Origin: Garcia nutans
Lineage: Eukaryota; Streptophyta; Magnoliopsida; Malpighiales; Euphorbiaceae
DNA: 64,000 bases
Direction: 5' to 3'
Assembly (NCBI GenBank): GCA_947685225.1
Contig: CANTUV010000051.1
Span: forward strand, 7,006,001-7,070,000
The notes below the pieces were generated by a model, which was not told where the DNA came from, made no database searches, and saw only the letters and a program-made list of their open reading frames with translations. A program made the translations under genes and the position numbers. Below are positions 24,611 to 36,934 of the stretch, piece by piece (position 1 is the first letter of the stretch; every line of letters starts with the position of its first letter).

Positions 24611-26555
24611 AAGGATTTGGCAGAAGCACGCTTTGCACCCATATATAAAAGCAATACACTATAAAATCAAATACACACGTATATATAAAAATTTTGTTTT
24701 AAATTTTCTTTTCAACATCTTCCTATAAGAATACTAACTCTGAAAGGATTATTAGCGGATAGTTCAATACTCTTCCTCAAATGTCAACTACTCAGTAGTC
24801 ACTGCTTAAATAATTCAAGACATAATTTTATATTTTAATGGTTATTGTCTAAATTATTCAGATAAAAGTATCAGCTCTAATATCGTATTAATTTTTTTAA
24901 TATTAATTTTAATTAATTTTTTTAATATGATATTTGATATCAGCTCTGATCATATTTTTATATTTAATAGATATAAAATTACCCATATTTTTATTATTAT
25001 TATAGAGTAGTTGATCAAAATTTATAACTATTTGAACTTAAATTTCAGATGAGAACATATAATTTATTAAACAAATATAATTTCAAAATCCTACTTAGTA
25101 AAATTGGCATATATATATAATTAAATTATACTTAAAAAGAATAAAAAATGGGAAAAACAAAATTAATGTATTAAATTATTGAATAAAAAAAAATTGGTGA
25201 AAGACCAATATTAAGACTAACGCAAGACAACAGGTCAACATGCAGGTGCAGATGGTAGGTCCTATCAAAATGGGTCACGCGTCTTCCTTAGAATAACGTC
25301 TGGATTACTCCCATCTCTGCCCCCCGACTAAACATGAGTTGATTGTCACATTAACAACTTCAATTAATTAATTAAACTAACAATATTAATAATTTTGCTG
25401 CAAAGTATTAGCTTATTTAATTTAGAAAATTTGACTCCCATAGTCACTCTTTTAGTTATTGGAAGGAAATTTGAATTTAATTACATTTTTTTGATGGCTT
25501 AATAATAAAATATAGCTATTATAATCATCCACTTCTAGTAATTAATAGTTTTTTATTTTTTTTTTAAAGGGAGTGAGTGTCAACTCAAACTCAAACTCAA
25601 AGCCTCCAAAATGGAGAAATAATTGAATAAGGCCTCCCTCAGGTGCGTAAATAACCAGACTTAAACTTCACCAAAACACAAATATTGCAATCTAATATTC
25701 AAGTTTGATACGGCAATTCACCTTTTAATTTCTTTTGCAGGTTTTACTTGTTTTCTGTCTTTTTTTTATGCCATCACTAACTACATATCATTTCAATATT
25801 GTCACATTTTATTAATAATTCAGTAATTGATACATTTAATTTTTTTCATATAAAAAATTAAGATATAAAATGTAAAAAATATTCATATTATTATATTAAG
25901 ATTTTGATTGTTGAAAAAATAATTTCAAATTAAATTTAGATAAAAGAACTAGAATAATTTGATCGACCGATTGATTTTTCAATATATTTAAATTTTATAT
26001 AAATTCAGATATATTATAAATTAGTTGGAAATTAGCATATAAATCGTTTCTTCTTCTTCTTCTTCTTCTTTTTTGTTTTTTTTTTTTTTGAAAAAAGGGT
26101 CTTCATCTTGGTACTTACTGGCATTGGCATTATTATTATGAGATAATTGTAAGAAGTGTGTTATTGAAGTTAGTTTAAAGAAACATATAAAGATTTGGAT
26201 TTCAATTTCAAATATTCAAGACATTAATTTTTTGACGTAATTAATATCATAATATTATAAATATCTTAATCAAAATGAGTTGATAGTAGATGAACCTGTG
26301 ATGACTGTGATTGCAGCGTTGTCTACTCGTCCATGGCTATCATGAGCTTCTTCTGGTGAAGCCATTAACTTATAATGTCTGTATATAATTCCAATATTTA
26401 TAATAATTAAAATTTTAAGTTATTGCTTTTATCACTTATTAGATAGTGATTTTTTTGGCTAATGGGAAAGAGATTTGCTATCGTACAAACTATAAAGAGT
26501 CTCTATTTTGATTTTATCATGAAATTAACATATATATATATATATATATATAATA
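24611..26555. other. AT-rich intergenic, no gene seen
   Basis: Contains TTC simple repeats (26047-26069), a (TA)n run (26530-26552) and two patches of moderate GC (25195-25340 and 26285-26370) without recognisable coding sequence. Confidence 0.35.
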
Positions 26556-26560
26556 CTATA
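26556..26560. repeat. Target-site duplication CTATA, left
   Basis: CTATA immediately precedes the left LTR start at 26561. The same five bases follow the right LTR end (41205-41209). Five bp is the size made by gypsy integrases. Confidence 0.65.
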
Positions 26561-26888
26561 TGTGAACACTAGAATTTTGAGGCTCGGAAGGCCAATTTTC
26601 TCAGACTACTGAAAATTGGGCCGGACCGGACATCCCCGGTAAAGTTCACCGGAAATATATCAATATGGTACTTGAAATGTCCGGTGCGACGCAAGGATCA
26701 CGGGCATGGTCTCAGAATGATTTTTGGAGGCCCGTAGCTCCCGGAAAGTCGGTTTTAGCAGAAGTAGCGCGAGTCGCGGTGGGCCAGGACGGCGGCCCGG
26801 CCGCCGTGATGACGGCGGCTCGTCTGCTGTTCATCGCGGTTCGTCCGCTGTGGCTGGCGGCCCGGCCGCCGGCTAGCCCGATTTTGCC

Positions 26889-26896
26889 TATAAATA
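26889..26896 (+). promoter_or_regulatory. LTR TATA box
   Basis: TATAAATA inside the palindrome GCCTATAAATAGGC, directly downstream of the CGGCCGCCG-rich tract. The same box is present in the inverted right LTR. Confidence 0.6.
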
Positions 26897-27194
26897 GGCT
26901 TCAGATTTTCAAAAGGAAAAAACTTTTGGACTTTCTACGCCCATACGCTGACGAAATTTTTATGCTTAAGGATTTCTAATATTGTGTTGTAGAAAGCAAG
27001 AATCATACTCAAAAGTGCAAGAAACAAGATCTGGAACTTAGAAGTGGAAAAATTCAAATCAAGGTAATATCATAATTCATATTCAGTCAATTCGAGCATA
27101 TCATAAGCATTCTGATCTTCTTCTCAATTTCTTCTCGGTCAAAGACCTAATCCTTTTAGGTCCTAGGGCCTAATGAACTAATCAATCAGCCTCT

Positions 27195-27460
27195 TTGGCA
27201 CGAAGCCTAAATTGAATCCCCTTTGGTACAAAGTACCTAAATTTCACAATTAAAGTCAACTTTTGGCACGGAGCCTCAATTGCACCTCTCTGGTACTAAG
27301 TACCTAAACGGCATTATTAAAATGAATCTTTGGCACGAAGCCCAAATTGTCTCACTTTGGTACGAAGTACCTAAATTTCACAATCAATCAATCTTTTGGC
27401 ATGAAGCCATATTGCACTCTTTTGGTACAAAGTACCTAAATTTCAACATTTAGCACTAAC
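27195..27460 (+). repeat. Four tandem 67-bp units in the left LTR
   Basis: Units start at GGCACGAAGCC-type motifs at 27197, 27265, 27332 and 27398 (spacings 68, 67, 66). Each unit also holds a GGTAC-NNN-GTACC palindrome. The array lies downstream of the predicted transcription start, so it should be in the transcript. The right LTR carries the same array in reverse. Confidence 0.8.
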
Positions 27461-27888
27461 TGCTAAATCTCACCAATTTGGCAAAAAGCCCGATAAATGC
27501 AAGAAGCATACACACACACATGCATGAAGCATAAATTTTTATCGCCTTTAAATAGGCTTTTCCGAACTACATGGGCTTTGATCTCCTATTCAAACGGGAG
27601 TATGTAGGCATGTTTGGGATTCACCCCAAATAGCAAGTCCACAAACTACCAACAATTTTTTTCTCTTTAAATTTGTTCCATTTTTGCAAGTTAATCAAAA
27701 GCATGACATAGTCCCCGAATCCTCCTTGGGTTCGCAGACTAGAAGCCTTTACATTGGATGCATTATTGGAGTCAAACAAGGGTTTTCTTAGTTTTCCCTT
27801 CGAACAAAAATAAACTGAGTGGCGACTCCCGACAACGAGTGAACGTTCGCCCGGATCCTTTTCGGGCGGAAAACCGAGGTTCACAATC

Positions 27889-27908
27889 TGGCGACTCCAC
27901 TGGGGACC
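27889..27908 (+). promoter_or_regulatory. Primer-binding site
   Basis: TGGCGACTCCACTGGGGA, three bases after the left LTR end. This is the primer site type familiar from Tat/Ogre elements, usually attributed to tRNA-Arg. It fixes the left LTR as the 5' LTR of the plus-strand gag-pol. Confidence 0.75.
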
Positions 27909-28809
27909 CATAAAAATGATTTATGGGATTCTAAGTGGACTACTATTGCTTATTTGATTGATTTGACACTAGGGACCATAAAAACGATTTATGGGATCCT
28001 AGTAGATTGTTATTATTTGTTTAACCAATTTGCCCTTCTTTAGGGTATTTTTATTCATTTTGCAGGGTACCCTAGCATTATATATCCTTTCTTTAAGGAT
28101 ATTGGACTGAAGATTGAAGAAAGGAATCTTTTTCCTTTGATGGATATATTTTTCTTACTACTTGTGCATTTATTTTGTCATTCAGAGAATCTTTTTCTCT
28201 TGCATATATGGGGGAATCATTTTCCTCCATTGCATAAAAAATCGTTTTCAAATGAATTTCTTCTCTTTCTGTTCAAAGTTCTGAGTCTGGATAGCAAGTA
28301 GCGCTGACCGGCAGGTCTCCTTGATTATGCCGGCGGACAGCCAAAGCGTCCTCCCTGTTGTCGCAAACCATTCCAATCCTTTTGGAGTGGCCTATGAGTA
28401 ATCGTACTGTTGGACCCACGCGAAACTCCTTGTTTCACATGTGGTTAGGTATATCTTACTCAAGACTCAAGGGTCCCTATGATAAGCCGATTCTCTATTT
28501 TTACATAACAATAGAACCTTCCCTTAGGTTGTATGTACCCAATGATAGTACCGCATTCCATTAAAATGAATTGTGATGTGATGAGGTGCATTCATGCAAC
28601 ATAACAACATCGTTTTGGGAAAAAATTTTGATGTACATAAGTGGACCAAGAGTTTTCCTACCCTACACACCACCCTGATTTTTTACCCTTGACCTTTTCA
28701 GGTACCCTCTGTCTGTGTGCCTTCACCTACACCAGACACATCAACACCAACTGTGCTATCCCCTACAAGTTCTACTACCCCAACTTCACCAACTACTCCA
28801 ATTACTGAA
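27909..28809 (+). other. Untranslated leader before gag
   Basis: About 900 nt with no long open frame. It has repeated CCATAAAAA-GATTTATGGGAT segments at about 27908 and 27975, and a CTTTTCAG|GTACC at about 28694-28705 that could be a splice site. Tat elements can splice their leader, but nothing here proves it. Confidence 0.5.
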
Positions 28810-29724
28810 ATGGCCACAATTGAACAGATTAAGGCTTTGCTGGATGGTCAGGTTAAGGAAATTGAAGCTAGAATGCAAGAAAAAATTGATGAAGCTTTAG
28901 CCGCCCAAAGGGTAGCCATCCTGGCTGAATTAGAAGTAGCACCAAAGACAGTCCCTATTCCTGGAAATTTGGGGAAGGAACCCATTGTGGGGCAAACTAG
29001 TACCCCCGTGACTGCTCAGATTAATACCCCTGTTATCAATTTGGAGGATCCACCCTCCAAGAATGAAACAGATGAACTGAAAAGGAAACTTGAATTGCTT
29101 GAGAGGTCAATCACTGCCATGAAAACTCACAAAGAGGTGGTAGACATGGATTCCTTATCCTTGTTTCCCCAAGCCAGATTACCTCCAAAATTCAAGATGC
29201 CGGGGATGGACAGATTTGATGGGACCACTTGCCCTAAAACCCATTTGAAGATGTATGTGGGGGCCTTGAGTCCTTGGGGTTTGAATGATGAGCCCTTTGC
29301 TCAACTCTTCCAACAATCCCTGACTGAGGCTGCCCTTAAATGGTTTGTGAGTCTAGACCGTTCCAAGATCAATACATGGGAAGACATCTGCAATGCATTT
29401 AACTCTCAATACCACTACAATATTGAGGTGGATGTCACCAGAAGGGAACTTGAGACTACCAAGCAGAACAACAATGAACCCTTCTCCTCGTTCCTTACGA
29501 GGTGGAGGGCAAAAGCCGCCCAGATGATCAATCGCCCCTCAGAACAAGAGCAGATTGATATCATAATCAGGAATTTAAGACCTACATATCAGGCTCAACT
29601 GCAAACCCAATATCTACCTACTTTCAAATCGCTCATTGCGACTGCAACCAAGGTAGAAGATTTGATACAGTTAGGTAAAATAGTGGATGAGGGGGCTGCT
29701 TCGAAATATAAGAAACAAAGCTAA
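28810..29724 (+). CDS. gag: Gag polyprotein region
   Basis: 304 codons from the first in-frame ATG (GAAATGGCC context) to a TAA at 29722-29724. The frame is open from 28693, but only non-ATG codons precede 28810. It has a coiled-coil-like stretch with LDGQVKEIEARM and an LKRKLELLERS heptad, followed by the retrotransposon Gag domain (KFKMPGMDRFDGTTCPKTHL, ALKWFVSL, WEDICNAFNSQY). The stop falls in the linker before the zinc knuckle and in the same frame as pol. It looks like a CAA-to-TAA change, although a programmed stop between gag and pol cannot be excluded. Confidence 0.85.
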   Translation: MATIEQIKALLDGQVKEIEARMQEKIDEALAAQRVAILAELEVAPKTVPIPGNLGKEPIVGQTSTPVTAQINTPVINLEDPPSKNETDELKRKLELLERSITAMKTHKEVVDMDSLSLFPQARLPPKFKMPGMDRFDGTTCPKTHLKMYVGALSPWGLNDEPFAQLFQQSLTEAALKWFVSLDRSKINTWEDICNAFNSQYHYNIEVDVTRRELETTKQNNNEPFSSFLTRWRAKAAQMINRPSEQEQIDIIIRNLRPTYQAQLQTQYLPTFKSLIATATKVEDLIQLGKIVDEGAASKYKKQS

Positions 29725-32700
29725 ACTCCTTCCTCAAGCAAGGTCAATCAAGTGGCCAATATTGCCCCTGCGAATCCTTTACGTGTGGGCAATCTTGGGC
29801 CGAGAAATCAGCCGAGAAGGCAATATACTGACCTTGGGGTACCCCTTCATTTGGTATTTAAGAAGGCTGTGGAAGGGAAATATTTGAAGCCTTTGGACCC
29901 AAGACCTCCTCCAAACCCATTACCTTCCAGTTATAAAGTCAATGAATACTGTGAATACCATCAAGGGAATGGGCATAAAACAGATGCTTGCTGGACACTC
30001 AAAAACCGCATCCAGGATCTGGTGGATAGTGGTGACATCATTCCTCTCAGGAGGCAACCAAATATCAACACTAACCCTTTGCCCAATCATTCCATCCACG
30101 CCATTACTGTGGAAGAAGAGCTGTTTGATCCTTTCAAACTTCTCTTGGAAATGAATGAAGTGTGTGTGTTAGATTTGAACGACCTCGCTGAAGAGGTCAG
30201 TGCTCTGACAAGAAGTGGAAGACAATATCAGCCACTTGACTTGGGAAAAACCCCTACAACCTCAAATCACCCCCATAAGAAAACACCAGAGCCAAAAGAA
30301 GACCCTGTCCTCACTCAGCTTAAACAAACTCAAGCTAAGGTGTCAATTTGGGAACTCCTTGCTTCCTCATTCCCACATCGCCAAGCTCTCAGCGAAGCTT
30401 TGAGTCAACTTGATACACCAGTGGATACAAGTCCAGAAACTTTGGTGGCCACTTTGACCCAATCAACCAAGGCATTGAGCATCCGATTTTCTGATACAGA
30501 CCTACCAGAAGGTGGCAGTAAACACAATGACGCTCTATACATCACCATACAGACTGGGGGAAAGACTGTGCCCATGGTTCTCATTGATAATGGGTCAGCC
30601 TTAAATGTGTGTCCCTTGAAAGTAGCAAGCTGTCTGGGGTTGGAGGCTACAGATCTTACACCTTCTGATCAGATTGTGAGAGCATATGATAACACTCGAA
30701 GAGAAATTTTGGGTGTTGCCACTCTAGAAATTGCTATCGGGCCGGTGAAAATGGGAGTACCATTCCAGGTCATTGATGTACCCGCGAGCTTTAATCTCCT
30801 CCTTGGAAGGCCATGGATTCATCAAATTAATGCTGTACCTTCTTCACTACACCAAAAACTTAAATTCCCTTTTGAAGGAAAAATCATCACTATCAAAGGG
30901 GACACCTGCGAAATCAACAGGAAAACCATGGATCAGTCTCTCCTTGAGGTTGTTCCTGGTGAAACCGCCATGACCTTGACTGGGTTTCATTACGACACAG
31001 TTCAATGCATAGAAGGTGAAAAACCCAAAGGGCCGTTTGTCTCATATGACTTTGGGGAGGTCCAAATCAACTGCCTAGTGGGAATGATGCTGAGGGTAGG
31101 TCTATTGCCCGGCATGGAAATGATGAAGTCTGGGAGAAAAATACCCGTAGTACGGCCATGGGAAGAGCCTGAGAATAAGGGAACTTTTGGCTTGGGGTAC
31201 AAACCTACAGACGATGAAATAGAAGAGTTTGAGCGTGGAAGGAAGAAAAAGGGGAATTGGGGGGCAAGAAGCCTCAAAATGCGCCCTTACTTTAGAACTC
31301 TGAATGGTCACTTTTGCAAACCTGGAAAGGCAGTTCATCACTGTGGTTTTCAGGAACCATTCTATTCTCCTATGACCGGAAAGAAGCTACCGGGTTTTGA
31401 AATGTTTGCTGATGTTGTGGCCATAAAAGAAGAAGAGCCAGAACCTGAAACTGACCCCCAAATGGAAGATTTTATGCGACCTAGTCTCTTTGATGAGGTT
31501 GCTATGATAACCAATTTTGAAGACAAAAGGGACTACACAAAGCTGATCAAGATCACGGATGGACCGCTGAGAAACTGGTACGCCGAGGAGGGACAAGCTG
31601 CTGAGGTTAAACCTAGTCCAGTGTCACACCCTGAACTTGAGTCTTGTACCGAGTCTTGTACTAATTCTGAGTCAAAAACCAAGTCAGAGTCTAATTCTGA
31701 GTCTTCTGTAGTTTCAGATTTAGGGAACCCTAATGTCAAATCTAATGTAATCTTGGAGAATGACTCCGCCATTATCAATGAAACTCTTCAAATTCTTGGT
31801 TACCCTTTGTCTTTTGCTTTCCAAGTATTATCTAGCAAAAATGAAATAAATGAAATAAAAGAAATAAATGAAAAGATAATAATTGGCAAAGAAAATGAAC
31901 ATACATACATTGCATATGATTGTGTGAATAAAGGACAGGTTGTCGATTGCATCAGGAAGTATGTCGACTGCTTCATGTGGAAGGCAAGTGATGTCACGGG
32001 AATAGACCCAGCCATAGCAGTTCACAAGATTCCGCTATACCCCGATGCGAAGCCGGTTAAGCAGAAACTGAGAAGAATGAAGCCAGAATGGTCTTTGAAA
32101 ATTAAAGAGGAAGTTGCCAAACAACTGGACAATAAGTTCATAGAGCCAATTGCCTACCCTTCCTGGTTAGCAAACATCATGCCAGTCCCGAAGAAAGACG
32201 GAAAGGTCAGGATGTGTGTTGACTACAGAGATCTGAATAAGGCTTGTCCCAAGGACGATTTTCCACTACCACACATCGATTTGCTGATAGACAGGATGGC
32301 TGGGCATGTGATGGTTTCCATGACTGATCTCGCGGTTGGGTACAATCAGATCCTGGTGCACCCACCAGACAAAGAAAAGACAGCTTTCATCACAGAATGG
32401 GGCACTTTCTGCTACAGGGTTATGCCTTTTGGATTAATAAATGCAGGGGCTACCTATCAAAGGATGGCGACAACAGTCTTTCATGACATGATTCACAAAG
32501 AAGTAGAGGTGTATGTCGATGATATGATTGTTAAGTCGAAATCTCCAGAAGAACACATTGAAGCACTTGAGAAGTTCTTCCTTAGACTTCGCAAGTACAA
32601 TTTAAAACTTAATCCTGCAAAGTGCCTCTTTGGTGCAACATCGGGCTTATTTTTGGGATATCTGGTCAGCAAGAAAGGAATAGAAGTTGATCCAGCAAAG

Positions 32701-35097
32701 TCAAAGGCTATTCTGAAAATGCCTCCGCCAAGAACAGAAAAAGAGATTCGAGGCCTGCTAGGTAGATTACAGTATATCAGTCGATTCATATCACAGTTGG
32801 CTGAGACTTGTGGTCCAATCTTTAAGCTACTGAGAAAAGGTGCTTCACAAAAATGGAATGAAGACTGTCAGAAGGCCTTCGACAAGATCAAAGAATACTT
32901 GTTAAGTCCGCCAATTCTACAACCTCCCAGAATGGGAAAACCTCTGCTCTTGTATTTGTCTGTAACAGATGAAGCCATGGGGGCAATGCTAGCTCAAGAG
33001 GCTGAAGATACAAAGGTGGAAAATGCAATTTACTACCTCAGCAAAAGGATGCTGGACTATGAGTTAAAGTATAACAAGATTGAGAAGTTGTGTTTAGCCT
33101 TATATTGGGCTTGTACGAAGTTACAACACTACTTGTCTTCTTACACTACTTATGTCATTGCAGAACAGAGTCCCTTGAAATTCCTTATGGAGAGGCCTGT
33201 TCTGGACAGCAAAATGGCTAAGTGGGTGTCAACATTGGCAGCCTTTGACTTGAAATTTGTTCAAAGGAAAGCTGTGAAAGGCGGGGCAATAGCTGACCAA
33301 TTAGCAGAATTACCTATAAAAGATGAAATGCGAGAAATGGGTTTCCCCGACGAAGACCTCTTGAGTGTGGAAAGAATTGTTTGGGAGATGTATTTTGATG
33401 GAGCATCCAATTATCATGGAAACGGAATTGGAATTGTGTTCAAAACTCCTTGTGGAGAATACATTCCATTCGCAGTTAAGCTTGACTTTAGCTGCACAAA
33501 CAACGAAGCAGAATATGAAGCTTGCATTAATGGGCTTGAAGCCGCCCTGGAATTGGGGATTAAGGACCTAATGGTCTATGGTGATTCTATTTTAATAGTA
33601 TCACAAGCCTTAAGGAAATGGAAGATAAAAGAAGAGCGTTTGGTTCCTTACCTACAACGCCTTGATCACTTGGCACAACAGTTCAATGATCTGTCCTTCG
33701 AATATCTCCCAAGAGCAAAGAATCAGTTTGCTGATGCCTTGGCTACTTTAGCTTCCATGATCAATATCAGGGAGGGGAAAGTCATTCGTCCATTGAAAGT
33801 TCAGCTTCAAAAGCAACCCGCCCATGTAATGCACTTGGCCGATGGTAAACCATGGTTTTGGGATATCAAGACCTATCTCAAGGATGGAAATTATTCGGAG
33901 GGATCATCAAAGGTTGATCAGAGGGCAATAAGGCAGCTTGCCACAGGTTACATTCTCAATGGAGATATCCTCTACAAGAGGAGTTGGAATGGAATCCACC
34001 TAAGGTGTGTGAATGAAGCGGAGGCCAAGCAAATAATGGAAATGGTACATGGTGGCAAATCAGGACCACACATGTATGGGATCGCCTTGGCTCGAAAAAT
34101 TGCCAATCTAGGATATTACTGGTCCACCATGAATGCAGACTGTGTGGCATTTGTGCAAGGATGTCATCAATGTCAGATATTTGCTAAGCTACAGAAGCAA
34201 CCTCCTGTTGCCCTGAATCCAATCACTTCTCCATGGCCCTTCGCTACTTGGGGAATTGATATAATTGGTAAAATACATCCAAAAGCATCAAATGGACATC
34301 AGTTTATCTTGGTAGCAGTGGATTACTTCACAAAGTGGGTTGAAGCAGCTTCCTATGCAGAATTAGACGCCAAAAAGGCAGCACAGTTTGTCCGAACCAA
34401 CATCCTTTGTCGGTACGGAACACCATTCGAGATTATCACAGATAATGGAACTCATTTCCAAGCAGAATTTGCTAAACTCTTGCAAGATAAGAAAATCCAG
34501 CATCATAAGTCCTCTCCTTATAGACCTCAAACAAATGGAGCTGTAGAAGCAGCGAACAAGTCTATAAAGGTGATCATGCAAAAAATGATCAAGGAACATA
34601 GGCGTTGGCATGAGAAGTTACCACTGGCTTTGTGGGGATACAGAACATCAGTTAGAACTCCTACCGGGGCAACCCCGTATTCACTGGTATACGGAATGGA
34701 AGCAGTACTCCCCATTGAACTGGAAGTTCAATCGGCGAGGATAATTCAAGAAAGTCAGATAAATGAAGCTGAATGGATCAGCAATTATCATCATCAGTTG
34801 TTGAGTTTAGATGAAAAAAGACTTCAAGCTCTACATCAGATTTAAGGGTATCAAAGGCGAATGGCCAAACATTTCAACAAAAAGGTCAAAGATCGAAAGT
34901 TGGAACAAGGTTGTTTGGTCCTGAAAGAGATCAGAAAACCTGTTACAGATCCTCGTGGGAAGTTTCGTCCTCATTGGGCGGGACCCTACATTTTGAAGAA
35001 AATACTTTCCGGCGGAGCCGTCATCTTGTCTGATTTGGATGGTCTGGAGTTCACAAACCCATGCAATCTGGATCAACTAAAGAAATATTATGTATGA
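29725..35097 (+). pseudogene. pol: Pol: zinc knuckle, protease, RT, two RNases H, integrase
   Basis: In the gag frame, open except for TAA at 34843-34845. Domains in order: zinc knuckle CEYHQGNGHKTDAC (from about 29950); aspartic protease LIDNGSALNV (D at 30586); RT with SMTDLAVGYNQI, MPFGLINAGATYQR and YVDDM (32512-32526); first RNase H/connection; second RNase H with YFDGAS, NNEAEYEA, YGDS and ADALA (about 33390-33760), which marks the Tat lineage; integrase with a CVAFVQGCHQC zinc motif and catalytic D at 34258, D at 34441 and E at 34546. The C-terminal tail after the stop (VLKEIRKPV, FRPHWAGPYILKK) is still in frame to the TGA at 35095-35097. The stop removes about 85 residues of the integrase tail. 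Every catalytic residue looked for is present. Confidence 0.9.
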
Positions 35098-35263
35098 TCA
35101 TGCATTCCAAAATGAACTACATTAGACCTGATTCTCGCAAACTAATTCGAGATATGTAGGCAGCTCTCCTTGAGCACGGTCTAAATTTTAATAAAAATCA
35201 TTGGTTCATTTTTCTTTTGCCAACAAAAAAAAAACAAAAAACAAAGAAAAGAATAAAAAGATC
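35098..35263 (+). other. Post-pol untranslated stretch
   Basis: Short region between the pol stop and the tandem array. It carries GATATGTAGGCAGC, a motif close to AGTATGTAGGCATG in the LTR. An A-rich run follows. Confidence 0.4.
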
Positions 35264-35400
35264 CCGCTAAGCCGAAAACCCACAAAGGGCGGCTTAGGCA
35301 ATAGTGGGGCCCGCTAAGTCGAAAACCCACAAAGGGCAGCTTAGGCAAGAATGGGTAAGAGCTCGCTAAGTTGAAAATCCGAAAGGACGGCTTAGGCAAA
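35264..35400. repeat. Three palindromic tandem units between convergent genes
   Basis: Units start at 35264, 35311 and 35362 (47 and 51 bp apart). Each begins CCGCTAAG-CGAAAA and ends GGCTTAGGCAA, so CTAAGCC and GGCTTAG can pair as a stem. The array lies between the ends of pol (plus) and the DUF7745-like gene (minus, stop at 35619), where transcripts from both strands should terminate. Confidence 0.7.
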
Positions 35401-35618
35401 AATAAGAGCAAATAAATAAAGTAGATAATGCTTGGAAAGCAAACAAAAGGGTCATCCATTAAGAATCATTCATTACAAAAAGAGAATCATCTGTTACAAA
35501 AAGAGTCATTCAGCCTACAAAATACAAAAAGGTCAAGTCACATGCCCCAAAAAACCAAAAAGGTAAAAAACAACCCAAAAAACAGAAAAGACAATGGATT
35601 CACCCTGGGATCCAAATC

Positions 35619-36856
35619 CTACACCCCCTCTCCCTCCAACTCCTGCAGCAATGCGCACCTCCTCGGTTTCTCAACGGGCCAAACCTCAGCTATAAACCAG
35701 GTCCTGTACTCTGGAGTGGGCTGAACGAGGGAAGGCTCTGCACCAGGCCTGATCATCCGATGGTCTCTGACCCAAGTCTGTAGAACAGCCCGAGTAACCC
35801 CGGGGGTAATAGGAGAAGTAATGGTAAGCCCGACAGGAAGGGGAACTCTCTGATCAATACCCATCTGCCTAAGGACGCGGGAAGCACTGTACCAAGTACT
35901 GTGAGTGAACCCAAGCAGGTAGACATGGTTGTGCATAGCATTTGCCTCTATGAATTGAGGAATCCTATACCAAGGGACGAACCATAATAATTCTTCCGGT
36001 CCAAGCTCAAACAGCCAAGCAGTCCATTCGGCCATAGAGGGAAAAGAAATCTGAATTTTCCTGGTGCGGTACTGCGAAGGGTTGTAGGTCAAAGTCTGGG
36101 GGGCTGCAACCACTCGAAGATGATCTCTCAGCCAAACCTGAAAAAATAGATCCTTTCTATTTTACAAAGGAAAAGAGAGATGATAAAATAAGCAAAAAAG
36201 AAACGAAAGGTATAAATTACCTGAAGGATGACCGGGGTGACGGTCCAACGTTCAAATCCAAGTGCACATCTGTCGAGACTCTGAATAGTCTCAGCTAGGA
36301 TCATGCCCCCAATACAGTTGAGCTCTTCCATTTGCCTAACCATTGGGCAAAGTCTCAAATCTCCAAAGCCGGGGTCACGGTTGAAGAGGAACCCAGCTAG
36401 TAGACAAAAGACGAAGGCTCGCATTCTATGCCTCAATTGAATATCGTCTTCAAAATCGGCGGTCAAGAATTCATCAATAAGGGGAAGCAGCATCGCCTTG
36501 TCCCCATCTACAATCATGGCTTGGGCTTGGGGTTTTGTGAAGCTAAAAAGTCTCTGAAAAGATCCCACGTACCCGATTTGGACCTCATGCCTCACAAGAG
36601 GGGCATTTGGGTCGCACCCAATGATCGAGCAGAACTCCTCAAAAAGAGGACACATTTCCTCCATCCGAGCCCCAAATCTGAAAACATGGGCTTGGGGATC
36701 CCAAAACCTGATGCAAGAGTGCAAGAAATCCCAGTCTACAGCCACACCTCTGAGGGTGGCGACAGCTTTCAGCCCGTACCTCCCCATGTTGATCCTTTCA
36801 ACATTGTGAAGGCTTTTGGTCCAATTATGCATCACGTGATTAAAAAGGGGATTCAT
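35619..36856 (-). CDS. DUF7745-like gene in antisense, two exons
   Basis: Exon 1 is 36856-36221 (212 codons) and exon 2 is 36137-35619 (172 codons plus TAG). The intron is 83 bp with CAG|GTAATT donor and TTTTTTCAG acceptor, phase 0. The 384-residue product has FLHSCIRFWDPQAHVFRFG followed by MCPLFEEFCSIIG. That pattern of FWDP..HVFRFG then PT.EE is what I remember for the plant retroelement family DUF7745, distantly like the plant mobile domain. No catalytic motif is evident. The start is the first ATG about 80 nt below its TATA box; a longer open frame upstream runs into GC-rich repeats and is not chosen. Both exons are intact, unlike gag-pol. Confidence 0.75.
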
Positions 36857-36934
36857 TGTTATTTGAAAAAAAAATATAAGATCTTTCAGTAAGAGGATTG
36901 CTTTCTGGCCCGCAGATGTAAAGCAACCTTGAGC

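Larger units (their letters stand above)
26561..27885 (+). repeat. Left LTR (plus orientation), 1325 bp
   Basis: Begins TGTGAACACTAG and ends CGAGGTTCACA, so the ends form TGTGAAC/GTTCACA. In order it holds a GC-rich CGGCCGCCG tract (about 26790-26880), a TATA box (26889-26896), a tandem array of four 67-bp units (27195-27460) and a conserved GC-rich end (GCCCGGATCCTTTTCGGGCG). The predicted transcription start near 26920 makes U3 about 360 bp. The primer site follows three bases after its end. Confidence 0.9.

Noticed and set aside
26665..26979. 104-codon frame across the GC-rich LTR tract
   Set aside because: Lies mostly in U3 upstream of the TATA box and comes from GC-rich repeats; the right LTR copy differs in frame owing to the 23-bp insertion.
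27140..27480. CRISPR-like regular repeats
   Set aside because: Plant nuclear LTR tandem repeats with no distinct spacers and no cas genes.
27621..27911. 96-codon frame in the left LTR, also present in the right LTR
   Set aside because: Conserved only because the LTRs are repeats; it crosses the LTR end and primer site and has no protein signature.
28715..28900. Alternative frame overlapping the start of gag
   Set aside because: Low-complexity shadow of the gag frame, starts at GTG.
36428..36892. Plus-strand 154-codon frame
   Set aside because: It is the antisense shadow of the DUF7745-like exon 1, which has family motifs and splice sites on the minus strand.
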